Below, one piece after another: positions 34,369 through 44,940 of a stretch of 64,000 bases of DNA. A model generated the notes under the pieces. It was not told where the DNA came from. It searched no databases and saw only the letters and a program-made list of their open reading frames with translations. The stretch covers positions 62,001 through 126,000 of the forward strand of contig JAWZYV010011918.1 in the NCBI GenBank assembly GCA_038373885.1. The letters run 5' to 3'. Made by a program: the position numbers and the translations under genes. Within the stretch, counting starts at the first letter, position 1. Every line of letters begins with the position of its first letter. Origin of the DNA: Cheiracanthium punctorium. Taxonomy: Eukaryota; Arthropoda; Arachnida; Araneae; Cheiracanthiidae.

Positions 34369-35290
34369 CTAGAATTTTTCGTACGTTTTCGTAAAGTTTT
34401 CAACCAATTTTATCAAATGACGGGAAATGATGTTTTTAAATAACAAGAAACCTACATTATTCTCTTTCGTAAATTCTGAAAAGCACGGGAACATGTTTGC
34501 ATTGTTTTTCTTCAATCCCCCTTGCCAAAGTATCAGCTTATTCTTAAAAGCTTCACTTTTACTGCTTAACGTTAAAATGTTTGTGCCCTCTCCCTGTAGA
34601 CTAATATTCAGATCATCCAGTTTTTCAAAAATAGCAACCATGTAACTGAGTTTTCTGAGGTAATCTTCATCAATGAATTAACGTGCCAATATATGTTTCT
34701 TTTCCACCAAAGATATGTAAACTTCTCTTCTCAAATCGAAAATACGTCCCAATATTTTGGTGCGTGAGAGCAATCTGACTTCGGTATGTAGTAATAATGT
34801 CTTATACACAGAACCCATCTCATTACAGAGTACTGAAAAGAGACAACTGTTTAGGCTGTTGCTTTTAACATAATTAATTACAATAACAACAACATTTAAT
34901 ATCTTCATCGATGTCTTTTGGAACTACAGCTTGTCTATGTATCATGCAATAGTTGAATACTATATGGGGAGCAATTTTCATTATTAACCCTCTTAGTCCT
35001 CTGTTACTACTTGTTAATGCTGCAGCACCATCAGTGCGAATCGCGACACAGTGGGTCCAGGTAAGGTCGTTTTCCTCAAAATATTAATTAATAATTTCAA
35101 AAAGTTTCTCTACAGTTGCTCTCTCTTCTAAACTTTTACAACATAAAACATCGTACGATATGTCTTCTTAAACATATCTCACATAAACAATTAATTGAGA
35201 CATTTTAGTAATGTCAGCTGTTTCGTCGAATTGTAGAGCAAACACAGGGGAGTTTTGTATTCGATTCAAATTTTTACCTACCTATTGGGT
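34369..35290 (-). pseudogene. Charlie/SCAND3-like hAT transposase relic
   Basis: Minus-strand pieces follow the order of a ZBED5/SCAND3-type hAT transposase. FALQFDETADITKMSQLIVY and VRYV lie near 35170-35240. WTHCVAIRTDGAAALTS lies near 35010-35060 and CMIHRQAVVPKDID near 34905-34950. NYVKSNSLNSCLFSVLCNEM and LLHTEVRLLSRTKILGR lie in 34678-34908, and AIFEKLDDLNISLQGEGTN and FPCFSEF in 34369-34641. These cover the first catalytic Asp block (DE-x-TDI), the DGAAA block and the C-x-x-H-like CMIHR. Stops and frameshifts separate the pieces. The zinc finger BED N-terminus and the C-terminal dimerisation region are not seen. Confidence 0.82.
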
Positions 35291-35380
35291 TGGGTACCTA
35301 TTTTTAGCCACTTATCCATTATGAGGGTATTAAAACTGAAACAAAATTATAAATAAACAATATTTGTGTATAACAATATT

Positions 35381-35599
35381 TTTTTTCTAATGGCTGGCCT
35401 CTGCCGTGAAGGCTTCGACCACAACAGGCCGGAATTGTTGGTCTCTTTATTATTGGGGCACCCAGTAGGTGGACATACGTCGCCCCCTATGAAGGGACGG
35501 ACACCACAACCACGCCCAGTCGGGGATCGAACCCCGACCGTCGGGAGTTGAACCCGAAACCGGAGTACGTGCTTTACCCACCATAAAACTCGGTCGGTA
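35381..35599 (-). mobile_element. tRNA-derived SINE with 14-bp target duplication
   Basis: On the minus strand it opens CCGACCGAGTTTTATGGTGG, with an A-box-like GGTGGGTAAAGC (35568-35583 region) and a consensus B box, GGTTCGATCCC, at 35523-35533. A body with GTCCGTCCCTTCATAGGGGG and a poly-A tail (T6 at 35381) follow. The flanks are a perfect TGTATAACAATATT (35367-35380 and 35600-35613). It lies within the hAT relic. Confidence 0.85.
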
Positions 35600-36487
35600 T
35601 GTATAACAATATTAAAATACGAAAGGAATTATACAAAAATACATGCAAAATATTTTAGTTTTTCTTTTATTAACATTTTAATATCTATATTAATTTTTCA
35701 ATTTTTATTATTGCACTCCGAGCATACTACTAAACTCTCCAATACTGAAAAAATAAGTTATGTACATATCTGATAACAAATTAAGCAGAATTAATAGAAG
35801 CAGTATATAAACCAAAACAGAATTACAGAATGCAATTGAATCTTCTTATTGTCAAGCTTGGAGCGTCTGCTTTTATAGTCGGCACTTCGCTGCTATTGAG
35901 AGATGGGGAATTCGTTGGTTGCCTGCCAACGGTCTCGCGTTGCGCGGCGCCCATATTGGTTTTTGATAATTAAATAGGGAATTGTGGGTTTCTTCGCTTA
36001 TATTATTTCCGTTATTTGAAATGAATAATTGTAGAATATTCATTTCATAAATTTGAATTTCTTGGAATTAGGCGACCCCCAAAAATTTTCTCGTGACTCT
36101 CGGCCTTTGAACATTTTGTTTTTAATTCTTTTGTTAGAGTATACCATAAGTGAGCAAAAAAAGGTTATCGGATCTTCACTTCGTGGCACTCCTCGGGCTT
36201 GTCAGGTGAAGTAGATTCCATATACACGGCTGGCTGACGGCATTTCTTTCAAGCCGATGAAAACTAATATTTATAGAAACTTATGGAAATGGAAATGTGA
36301 CTTACGTCCGATTACTTACTCTAGAGATCTAGGCCGGGGGGTGGATCACCACCGCCTAGATATAGAAGGCCTGAGAACAGAGGCTTTTACATCATTACTA
36401 GGTCTTCTAAGATGACGTCATCACAGTTTTTTTTCATAAAGTAAAACTATTTATAATATCTGGTGGTTGATACAAATTTTAGAAAAT

Positions 36488-39400
36488 ACTAGCTGCGTAC
36501 CCGTTCTCCGCACGGTGGGAAACGCATAGTTTCCTTACACATATATGATTTGAATTAAACCCGGTAATGCGGAATCTCAAAACGAGAAAAAATACTTAAA
36601 TCGTGACTAAAAGTTGACGTCATGAGTGCAAATTCTAGACGATTGCAACATGACACAAAAACAACGTCAATGTGACTGGCGATCAAAAAAGAAAGAACTT
36701 TATGGTATGCAGACAAAACTTTTCTCTTTCGAAAAATGCCTGGTTTCTACATCATATAATTCTCTTTGTGAGGTTTAATTTATAGCATTAATATATAGTA
36801 TATACCACATAAATAACATTACATGATGTTGACAACAATTTTATCTTGCATTTTTCAAAGCGTAGACAATGCATTAGCGCAGTTATGTTACACACGGCTT
36901 TATTATATTTTACCTAAATTAAAAAAACCTACATGAAACAATGGATGCATCATTTACGTTTAAAAGCCAAAAATGTACCCTGCTTCGGTGAAAATCATGT
37001 CGCTTTTGTAAATGAAAACGTTCGTGATGAAACTTCTGAGAAAAACTTATTACCCTTATTGAACTCTTAATGCAGTATCACACTTGTTACATAAAAGTGA
37101 CGTTTATCTCACTGTCAATTCGCTCTAATTAATAACTAATTTCATTTTTCATTTTTTACAGATCACAGTTGACCCCTTTATAACATGGGTCTACAACACG
37201 AATTCTTAGAACACGACGAAAACATTACGATCGTTTTTGTGTAACACATTAAAAGAGACTCGTACAGCACGGTGAAATGAGACATATGTTCTGATATTAT
37301 GACGCCTTAGCTCCTGTAATTAACATTCCTTTTGAATGGCAAACATCATTGCTTTTTTACGGAGCGCGAATAAGTTTTGCCGCGATTATACCGCGCAGTT
37401 CGCACTCCGGGTGGAGTAAAGCGCAGGATCCGTACAACGTATAACACGGTACGGATTCGTATAACAGGAGCGTATCTACCGTGTTAGGGAATCTACTGTA
37501 GTTGCATAGTGTCAAATTCAATAGTTAAGGAAATTCTGGGTTGCCGTATTTAGTAATATTTCATCTCACCTTGGTGGTCGAAATGTATTAAAACCAAATA
37601 TCCGAACTGTATCAAAAGTAAAATTTACTAAAAGAAAAATTTTTAATTTTGTATAACCCTCAGAACAACTTCGGAGTTTGCCATCTATGACGGTTTTTCA
37701 TGACGTGACAACTTATGCTTGCGTACAGTGGCGTAGCCAAGGAGGGGATAGGGGGTCAAAACCCCCTAAGCGGAGTTTTTTGCCATACAAAATGTATATT
37801 CTTCACTCCCTTATCGCACACACGTGTACATATACGTGAGTTGCAGTAGTCGTAACATTCCCATGAAACATTTCTGGCTACTCCTGCTTAATCAATATAC
37901 TTCAGGATCGGAATCTCCGCGGTAAAAAAATGGTCTAAAAATTTGACACCAGAAAATTCTGATTAACGCAATGGGGTTACACAAATAAGCGCCGGACATA
38001 TGCTCTTGCTTCCGGAGGAGCAAATACGTTAGAGGGTATGTGCTGCTCCGGATAATCTGCCAGCAAAAATGACGTAAAAAATGACATCCACAGTCGAAGG
38101 AAATAAAATTAAAGGTATGTAGAATTGCATAAAAACTTCGATTATTTTTAAGGTGCAAGTCTGTTACAGTTCTATTTGTTTCACAATTGATGCGTTTTCA
38201 CTTTTTGGATTCTTAAGAGCTGTAGAAATGAGTGGTTTCACTTAATTGTAAAATTTAACAACTTAAGTGGCAACAATGGATTCCGTTGCTACGGAAACTA
38301 TAGCAATGTTAAAAATAGAGCATGAAATGAGTTATTCATGTTTACTTTGCTAGAACTGCCATATTGGTGAAATTAACACCGCCTCCACCAGTCGATGGCA
38401 AATATCTCAAATCACAAATTAAACTTGACACTAAAGCTAATTCGCAATACTCTGTTTGGTGGAATCAAAAAAAAAAAAAAATATTTATGCATACGCTAGT
38501 GACATCGGCTCATCTCATTTGTGGAATCGAATTAATAATATGTACAGAGTTTCACTACATTTGAATATTTTTCACCAACTTTGCAAAGAAATGTACTAAA
38601 GTAGGAATCAACAAACATTTCAATTCGTAAAACAAAAAATATATAAGACAGTATTAATTAAGCCTTTCTAACAGCTTTAGTAAAAGAAACTTCCGTAGCG
38701 CTGCTTTAACAAATAAGAATCAATTATCTGTTACACAGTACTTCGATCACCAAATGCCAACATACACCATTTTGCAAGATTTTTTTTGTTTTCAGGGAAT
38801 CATTCGAAGCATTGATTTAACAGCAATCAAAATGGGAAATAGTTATCTATCATTTATATGGTTCCATCGCCAAAATTTAATGCAAGCATATTATTGATAA
38901 GTAGCAGTTATTTAAATTATTATTAACTATAACGGGTTTTAATCACCGTTAACTACCATGTACAAAATGCGAGAATTTCAATTTTCTGAATTTTGGCGGA
39001 ATTCCTCTAACTTAAATCAGTTTACTTAATTTCGTGAAAATTCTATAGATCGTTTAAAATCGCCTTAATAACTGCATCATTTCTGTATGAAAAATCGAAG
39101 AATAGCGCCGTAAAACTTATACTTGTTATTAAAAATACTATTTCGTTACGCTCTCAGTAATTTGCGCCACGCCCAAAACTGTACAAATCGGTAGAACCTA
39201 CTACTTTCTAAAAATCGCCAAATGAGCCATTTTTTTTTCGGCCAAACTAAAAAATAAACATATTAGTCTCGGAAATCTCTCAATCCCTTATTCTTTTACA
39301 CATAAAAAACATTGAATTCCAGCTCTGATTTAACATGAACGCAATATTTTAATTAAAAAATAACTTTTTAAATAATCTAAACAGAAAAAAAATCATTATT

Positions 39401-39675
39401 CTTTTATTTTTACTGCAGGAGTCTAAATAATTTAATAAAATAGCCAAACATGGCAACCTGGATGCTTATTTCTCACTTTTTTGACTACAGGGGTTACAAT
39501 CACGGAATTGCGGAGAGCAAAAATTAGTGTTTTTGATGGGGTTTTTTATCAATATATCCTAAACTAATTCGAATTTCGAAATTTAAATTAGCGGAGGTTA
39601 TTTCTCGAAATTTTCTGAATTCGTGGATACCTCGTTCGAAACTCAACTCCCAGCCGTTTAGGAGGAGATGATGTT

Positions 39676-39706
<31 letters not shown>

Positions 39707-39736
39707 GACGCGCGCAGATTTTAATAGTATAGATTT
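36488..39736 (+). mobile_element. 3.25-kb 'ACTAGCTG...CCCG' repeat inserted in MITE copy 4
   Basis: It starts ACTAGCTGCGTACCCGTTCT and CCGCACGG. It ends in a CA-dinucleotide run, CAGACAGACGCGCGCAGATT, and TATAGAT. The section 38745-39540 matches 45975-46760 at many points (CCATTTTGCAAG, ATCATTCGAAGCATTGA, AATTTTGGCGGAATTCC, TTGCGCCA). No coding region is recognised. It may be a 5'-defined non-LTR relic, superfamily unknown. A 170-bp CAG MITE is nested at 37726-37886. Confidence 0.6.
37726..37886. mobile_element. 170-bp CAGTGGCGTAGCC MITE, solitary diverged copy
   Basis: The left end is CAGTGGCGTAGCCAAGG, the right end the damaged TTTCTGGCTACTCCTG. The interior shares TTTTTTGCCATACAAAATGT and TATATTCTTCACTCCCTTAT with the other copies. 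No target duplication is preserved. Confidence 0.78.
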
Positions 39737-40024
39737 TAAGTTGAAGATAAAAAATAAAGTACCTTTCTGATAAAAAATTATTTATTATGATCTATTTCTA
39801 TATCATTATTATATAATTAGCGATAGTTAAAATTTCCTGTTTGTCGTAAAATTAATTTTCTATTTTAAATCATTAAAAAGCTTTATGAGGTAGTAAATTC
39901 ACCACAAACTTTGAATAGTTTTACTTTGTGAAAACAAATGTGTGATGACGTCATTTCAGTGGACCTACTGATGATGTAAAAGTTTCTGTTCTCAGGCCTT
40001 CTATATCTAGGAGGGGGTGGGTGG

Positions 40025-40170
40025 ATTGCCTTCCATGAGGGACTTTCTAAGGGATCCTAACCTGTATTTACGCGGTTTTGGAGTAAACCACGGAAAACTC
40101 CGAACGGTTAGATCAGCGGACGTGACCTGGTTTCGAACCAGGCACATTCCGTCTCCCAATTCTACGCCAC
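40025..40170 (-). mobile_element. tRNA-like SINE fragment
   Basis: The minus strand carries TGGCGTAGAATTGG (40156-40169), similar to an A box, and a consensus B box, GGTTCGAAACC, at 40129-40139. The A-B spacing is shorter than in a tRNA. No poly-A tail or target duplication was found. It abuts the right end of the preceding MITE. Confidence 0.4.
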
Positions 40171-41026
40171 TGGTGGGGCTACAGACTCTTACGACTTTCA
40201 CGATAACATTTTATGTAGAAACACCGGGTTACCATTACGGACGCAAGTGTGCAACTTAATTTAAGATACCAGCATTCAGCCTATCTTGCTCAGAATTAAA
40301 ACGAGATTGCAGTTGTAAAAAAAACAGTAAATTAAGAAGTATGCAAACTTAAGAACAAAGTCACATTTATTAATTAAAAATAGATCAAGCTGTAAAACAT
40401 TTCAATATTAAAAGGACAAGTATTAGGACAATATTAAAGTAAGACATGTGTTAATAAAAAACAAGAATTCGATGAGACAGACTGCAGACTTGCTTCCGCG
40501 GCAGAACGCGGGTTATAAACAGTTCATGGAGTTAAATTTGAGATGGCCAGTATCTGGTCCTCACCTCCGTAGCTGATCTTCAATTCCGTCGTGCGATTGT
40601 GATCTGCGATAGCGCTGGAAATTTAACCAGCACTCTGCCACTGAAACCTTCACTTCCTCCTTGGAACTCCTTCGATTTGGAGCTTATTGAAACAAGTCCA
40701 CATTTTTGCCCTCATCCAAAAAGCTCAGAGATTAACACTCAAATATAAAACAAAAGCTTTAGCATTCCGAGTAAATTTACCGAACAGAGAATTTCATTTC
40801 TCTCATAACAAGCCCTCAATGCTAAAATTCTTAAAGTAGAATAATGTTCCTCGACAGCGGTCCTGCGTAAAGTAATTTTTGTCTACATCGTTGTAAGTTT
40901 CAATACTACTCTGTTTACTGACTGTTACTCCGTCAAAGTAATTGTGTGAAATAATCAGCTAAACTGACTCAACTAACCAGGATTTATTCTACCTTATTAT
41001 GTCATAAATTAAAGAGGTTTATCACA
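40171..41026. other. Spacer, unrecognised
   Basis: The stretch 40470-40680 is more GC-rich and contains GGTTATAAACAG, a TATA-like word. It could be part of an LTR in either orientation, but I find no TG...CA boundary or duplicated flank. Confidence 0.35.
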
Positions 41027-41030
41027 ATAG

Positions 41031-41193
41031 CTTAAAATCCGAGCAAATTTCTTGCCGATCAACTTTTAGACCGATTTTCTCCATCGTTACCTTGAAGACG
41101 GCGATCTCTAATTAATGAACGATAGATAATATCGTTCTAAATGTTGTTCGGCGAAACTAAAAGTTGTTCCGTAAAAGTTGCTCGGATTTTAAG
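41031..41193. mobile_element. 163-bp hairpin MITE with 4-bp flanks
   Basis: The ends CTTAAAATCCGAGCAA and TTGCTCGGATTTTAAG form a perfect 16-bp inverted repeat. A second pair, CAACTTTTAG and CTAAAAGTTG, lies inside. ATAG flanks both sides (41027-41030 and 41194-41197). Confidence 0.8.
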
Positions 41194-41240
41194 ATAGTAT
41201 GATAACACCTTAAATTGTGTGTGGTTTATGAACTCTAAAA

Positions 41241-41706
41241 CATAGGTTCCCAACGTGGGCGATGACGCCCCCTTGTGGGTGTTTGAGGCTTTCAGGGGGC
41301 GGTAAAAGACCCAGAGAAAATTAGGAGGCGCTGATATGGCACGGAGGGGCGTGGGAAGATTAACCAAATATAGTCTAAAAAAGACTTTACTAAAAGACCC
41401 TTGTTTTCAGTCTGATAATTCATTTCTATCACGTGTGTGAAAATTCACATATTTCGATATGAGACTTCGCTGTTGAGAGAAAGAGATACCTCTCTAAAAC
41501 TTTTATACCTCTTTTTTAAATGAAGAAGAAATAAAGTAGAGTTTCAATTACAACAATATACTATCAATTAGTAATTTATTTTTATTTAATACTTGTTTTC
41601 ACCATGCATTATGTACGCTCTTATTTCTCTGGAGTGGGAGGGGGGTCGGTATTGAAATGTTCACTAGAAAAGGGGGTACCAGTTCAAAAAAGGTTGGGAA
41701 CCTATG
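41241..41706. mobile_element. hAT MITE with TTCCCAAC ends
   Basis: The ends are CATAGGTTCCCAACGTGGG and AAGGTTGGGAACCTATG. A perfect 8-bp duplication, CTCTAAAA, flanks the element (41233-41240 and 41707-41714). The interior has GGGCGATGACGCCCCCTTG near the left end, typical of hAT subterminal sequence, and no coding capacity. A fragment of the same type is at 2635-2710. Confidence 0.9.
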
Positions 41707-41714
41707 CTCTAAAA

Positions 41715-42118
41715 GAAACATTAAGTCATATTCGCAAGTTACTGATTCTGAAGAACTGTTCGGGCTTATACAGTGTGATATATTTAAGAAGATTGAAATA
41801 AAATTAATTTAAATATTTAAATTGAGTTTATAAAGGGTATGAAACGAAGATAGATTCTGTTAGTATAAGTAAAAGATCATATTTTGTCCCGATGATATGG
41901 ATGGAAGTAAAACATATCGTGTTAATAAATATTTCGTGAAATTAAAAGTTTGTGATATCCATCATTTTTCAACGGGTTCCAACTAACCAAACAATAAGAA
42001 AGCCTACGTCAATATATCCCATGTTAGTTTCATTAGAAGAAAAGACAACTTGAACGGTTTTTTTTTCTTTTGGAAAAAAATTTGGAAAATTATTTTCAGC
42101 TCTTTTTTCTTCCAGAAA
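41715..42118. other. AT-rich spacer, nothing recognised
   Basis: Short chance frames only. No flanked inverted repeat or RNA signal. Confidence 0.35.
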
Positions 42119-42377
42119 TTCATATCGTGGTTTTCAAACCAATATCTGCTATGCGCAAAAAATTTATTTATTATTACCAGTTATTTGACAATATTCCAGC
42201 TGATGCACATACCAAATTTTTTTAGCGACTACATTTCACTGTACAGTGTTTAGTGTCACATTAGGAGTCTTTTTATACGAAAATTTGGTTGGTAAACTGG
42301 TCATAGTATTAAAAATATGGAAATCTCCAAAAAGTGCACTTAGCAGATATTGGTTTGACAACGACCATATACGGTTT
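42119..42377. repeat. Diverged long inverted repeat
   Basis: GGTTTTCAAACCAATATCTG at about 42130-42150 is mirrored by AGATATTGGTTTGACAACG at about 42344-42362. A second inner pair includes TACCAGTTA and CTGGTCATAG. The arms are roughly 40 bp with mismatches, separated by about 180 bp. It is probably an old foldback MITE. Confidence 0.55.
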
Positions 42378-43415
42378 CTTTCATAATAATACTTGCATAG
42401 CTCACAACTTTTACCCACACCCCACCCTCCTACTTTTTAGGATTACTTACCACAATTTTTAAACAGTTTAATTAAATTAAAAATATAAATTTCTTCGATC
42501 TGTAACAATGCCATCCACTGCACCAGTACCAAAAATCATTGAAACCAACTTCATACTGGAGATAATCACCCAGCGTGCAGGAACTCAGTTACCATCATAA
42601 ACCTCTCGGTACGTGTGGGCGTTTCCGTTATTTTTGAATAACAGTCGTTCATTATTTCTGAATAACTGTTATCAATAACTGTTATTAATAACAGTTAAAA
42701 ATAGAAATTTTCATAGAAACTTCGAAACTCATTGCTTGGAACACAAGAATATACGAGACGCTGGCGGGCCGATCTTAAATTGCTCTCTGGCGATTTGGCC
42801 TGCAGTCAGACTGCTTTGGCAAGAATCGTTTTTCCCTCTATTATGCACTGCACGCTAGGGGTTGCCGCCAGCAAGTTGATCTGTGAAAAAGAGTAGAGTT
42901 AGAAATTCCATGTTCTTCTTCCTAATATTTTATAATTTTATTTATTTATTAATTGTTCTAAATATTGTTACGAATTTTCGGGGCAACCCGCTGCTCTGGG
43001 GCTTAAAATGGTTTAAAATTCGTATTCTACGCTTCAAATAGATAAATTTTGCTTTTTGTTGCATCAAAATCGGCCAATTAGAACCGGAGATACAGAGGTT
43101 TCGCTTTCCCATATGTTTTTCTATGGGCTTCTAGAAATCTTGAGAAATATTAGTCCTGGAGCTTAGATCTCTTCACTTTTCAGGACTTATTTTTGGCGCC
43201 AAATTTGGCGATATTTCGCCAAAAGTCGCCAAGCTTGGCGACTTTTTGGTCATTTGGCGCGATTTTCCCAATGGGGCCTGGAAGTTGTTTTTCCTGCATT
43301 AAAAACGCATAATAACCTAACATTTCTCTTCTATGACGTAATCAAAATTCACGCTTTATGTAGAACCCTCGAGAAATTGACTTTTCTGGAAACCTCTTGT
43401 ACCTCCTGCGCCGGC

Positions 43416-43450
43416 TATTTATAGAAGAGCGCGTCACCCCGAGAGTCAGT
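43416..43450 (+). promoter_or_regulatory. Core promoter of the solo LTR (TATA box and initiator)
   Basis: TATTTATA at 43416-43423 is followed by the arthropod-type initiator TCAGT at 43446-43450. The A is 32 bases from the first T, which is the normal TATA-to-start spacing. Confidence 0.75.
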
Positions 43451-43769
43451 GCGAGCTGAACGCTCGATGTGTGAAGAGCTCTCAGTACGTGTGCTTTGTG
43501 AATTGCTAGAGAAGCTGTGTTTTAGCTTGCTTTGTGAAGCTGTTCTTACAGTGCTGTGTGTAAATTCTTCATTGCTGTGTCTTAAGGGATTGTGTACTTT
43601 ATCCCTTGAATATTTCCACGGAATTTTTGCCTGTGAAAGTGACTTATTTTGTGTGAGAAATACAGCATTTGTGAGAGCTTCTGTTCCAAGCGGATTGCTA
43701 AAAGCACGTTATTGCTAGATTGTGCTTGTGAATTGTGTACAGCTGATTGTACTACGAAGATCTAGAAGC

Positions 43770-43775
43770 AATAAA
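43770..43775 (+). terminator. Poly(A) signal of the solo LTR
   Basis: AATAAA is followed at once by the GT-rich GTTTGTGTTCC. This puts the R/U5 boundary near 43790. Confidence 0.65.
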
Positions 43776-44040
43776 GTTTGTGTTCCATCCTGACAAGTGA
43801 CTTTTTACTTGAACTTTTTACACCAACAAAACTTTAGAACGACGAACCCAAGGAGTAGAAGAGTAATTCCGCAACAATATGTATTTAAAATTGGATGTAT
43901 TTAAAATTGCACTATATTTACATATGCATGCATTTAAATATGAATAAAAATTTTAGATTTGAAGGTAATATGTTACGAAAAAAAAAAGAAACAGGGGGCA
44001 ATTAAAAAATAATCATCATTTGGCTTTTGTATGAAATTAA

Positions 44041-44940
44041 AAAAAGAGGGTTTTACGATTATAGAAAACCCTTCTTTATTAAATGTTTTGTCTGGAGTTT
44101 TAGTATTTTATAGATATGGATTATAGATGCATATAAACTCTTCTGGTTTAAACCTATAAATTTCCATCGATGCAGATTGAAGCGAGAACGAAAATTGCAT
44201 TACTGATTCTTGTAGGATACTGAAAGATTAATATGGGTTAGGAATGATGTATGTAACAACAAAGAATAATAACCGTTCGTCTTTGTAACGGTAAGAAAGT
44301 AAATGTTAAACTTGTAAAATTCATTTACATATAATCTATATTTATGAAATGCTAAATTATTTTAACCAAACACAAACTACTAATTCAATGAAAGAAAATA
44401 CTAATGCGTATATCCAAGAACCCCATTGATCCCATTTGACCATTTTGTTTCAGTGAAAACTTAAAATTAAATCAGAAAGCAAATTCTAGATATTTTTTTT
44501 TTACTTTTGACTTTGTTTTAAACCGAAAAAGATTTATTATTTGTTTTAAATACAACTTACTGTAATTCAGTCAAAGTGAAAATAAAAATTATGGTCAGCA
44601 CCAAATAATTCTTTAAAATGCCATTAAACACTTATGGCGTGATAATATTTGTTTAATCACTTATTTAGAGTGTGAATTAACGTCGGTACACAGGATTTTG
44701 CAGGGAAAATAAGCATATAAGGCATTTAATATGCACGTATAAATTCAAAACAAAAATCATTTATGAAATTCAAGGCATACCTATGAAATCTCAACTGTTT
44801 ATAAATTAACAGTATAAAACACTAGCAGGCATATGACTTTAAAAGTAGTGTGTTATTACCCAGCCAGCCACAGCACATCGAGTGTCGAATATTATTTTCA
44901 AGTATGCTTTTTATAAAACAGTAAATATCTTTTATACAGT
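44041..44940. other. AT-rich spacer, nothing recognised
   Basis: No supported gene or element. All frames are short. Confidence 0.35.

Larger units (their letters stand above)
33549..36115 (-). mobile_element. Charlie-like hAT transposon relic with nested insertions
   Basis: The left end reads CAGTGGAGCGCAAAC (33549-33563), followed by GCGACCCCC. The right end carries GGCGACCCCCAAAAATTTTC (36070-36090) and then decays. Both agree with the deletion derivative at 854-1242. The transposase relic lies on the minus strand. A 'CTAGATATAG' MITE (33705-34066) and a SINE (35381-35599) are inserted inside, so the element predates both. No target duplication could be read because the right terminus is eroded. 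Confidence 0.75.
36347..40018. mobile_element. Long-TIR MITE, 'CTAGATATAG' family, copy 4 (split by an insertion)
   Basis: The left half (36347-36487) begins CACCACCGCCTAGATATAG and continues AGAAGGCCTGAGAACAGAG. The right half (39737-40018) ends GGCCTTCTATATCTAGGAGG. GGGTGGAT occurs on both outer flanks (36339-36346 and 40019-40026), a probable 7-8 bp target duplication. Joining the halves gives the arrangement seen uninterrupted in copy 3. The 3.25 kb between them is a separate repeat. Confidence 0.75.
42966..43876 (+). mobile_element. Solo LTR, Gypsy/BEL-type
   Basis: It starts TGTTACGAATTTTC and ends TTCCGCAACA, a short TGTT...AACA inverted pair. ATAT flanks both sides (42962-42965 and 43877-43880), a 4-bp target duplication. 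At 911 bp it shows the order expected in an LTR: upstream region with TTGGCGCCAAATTTGGCGA, TATA box at 43416, initiator at 43446, transcribed part, and AATAAA at 43770. No gag, pol or second LTR is nearby, so recombination between two LTRs probably removed the interior. The open frame at 43449-43718 inside it is likely chance. Confidence 0.88.
42725..44040 (+). repeat. Interspersed repeat interrupted by a solo LTR
   Basis: The segments 42725-42965 and 43881-44040 together match, in reverse, 48420-48760. Shared phrases include AGCAGTCTGAC/GTCAGACTGC, TAGCGTGCAG/CTGCACGCTA, CATATGCATGCATTTAAATA and TTAGATTTGAAGGTAATATG. The match is continuous at the other locus, so the LTR between the halves is a later insertion. 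Confidence 0.72.

Noticed and set aside
39660..39720. CA microsatellite as an independent feature
   Set aside because: It is the 3' tail of the 36488-39736 repeat, so it was folded into that entry.
43449..43718. 89-codon frame just downstream of the LTR initiator
   Set aside because: It lies entirely in the transcribed part of a solo LTR, has a composition driven by TGTGC/GCTGT repeats and no known motif.
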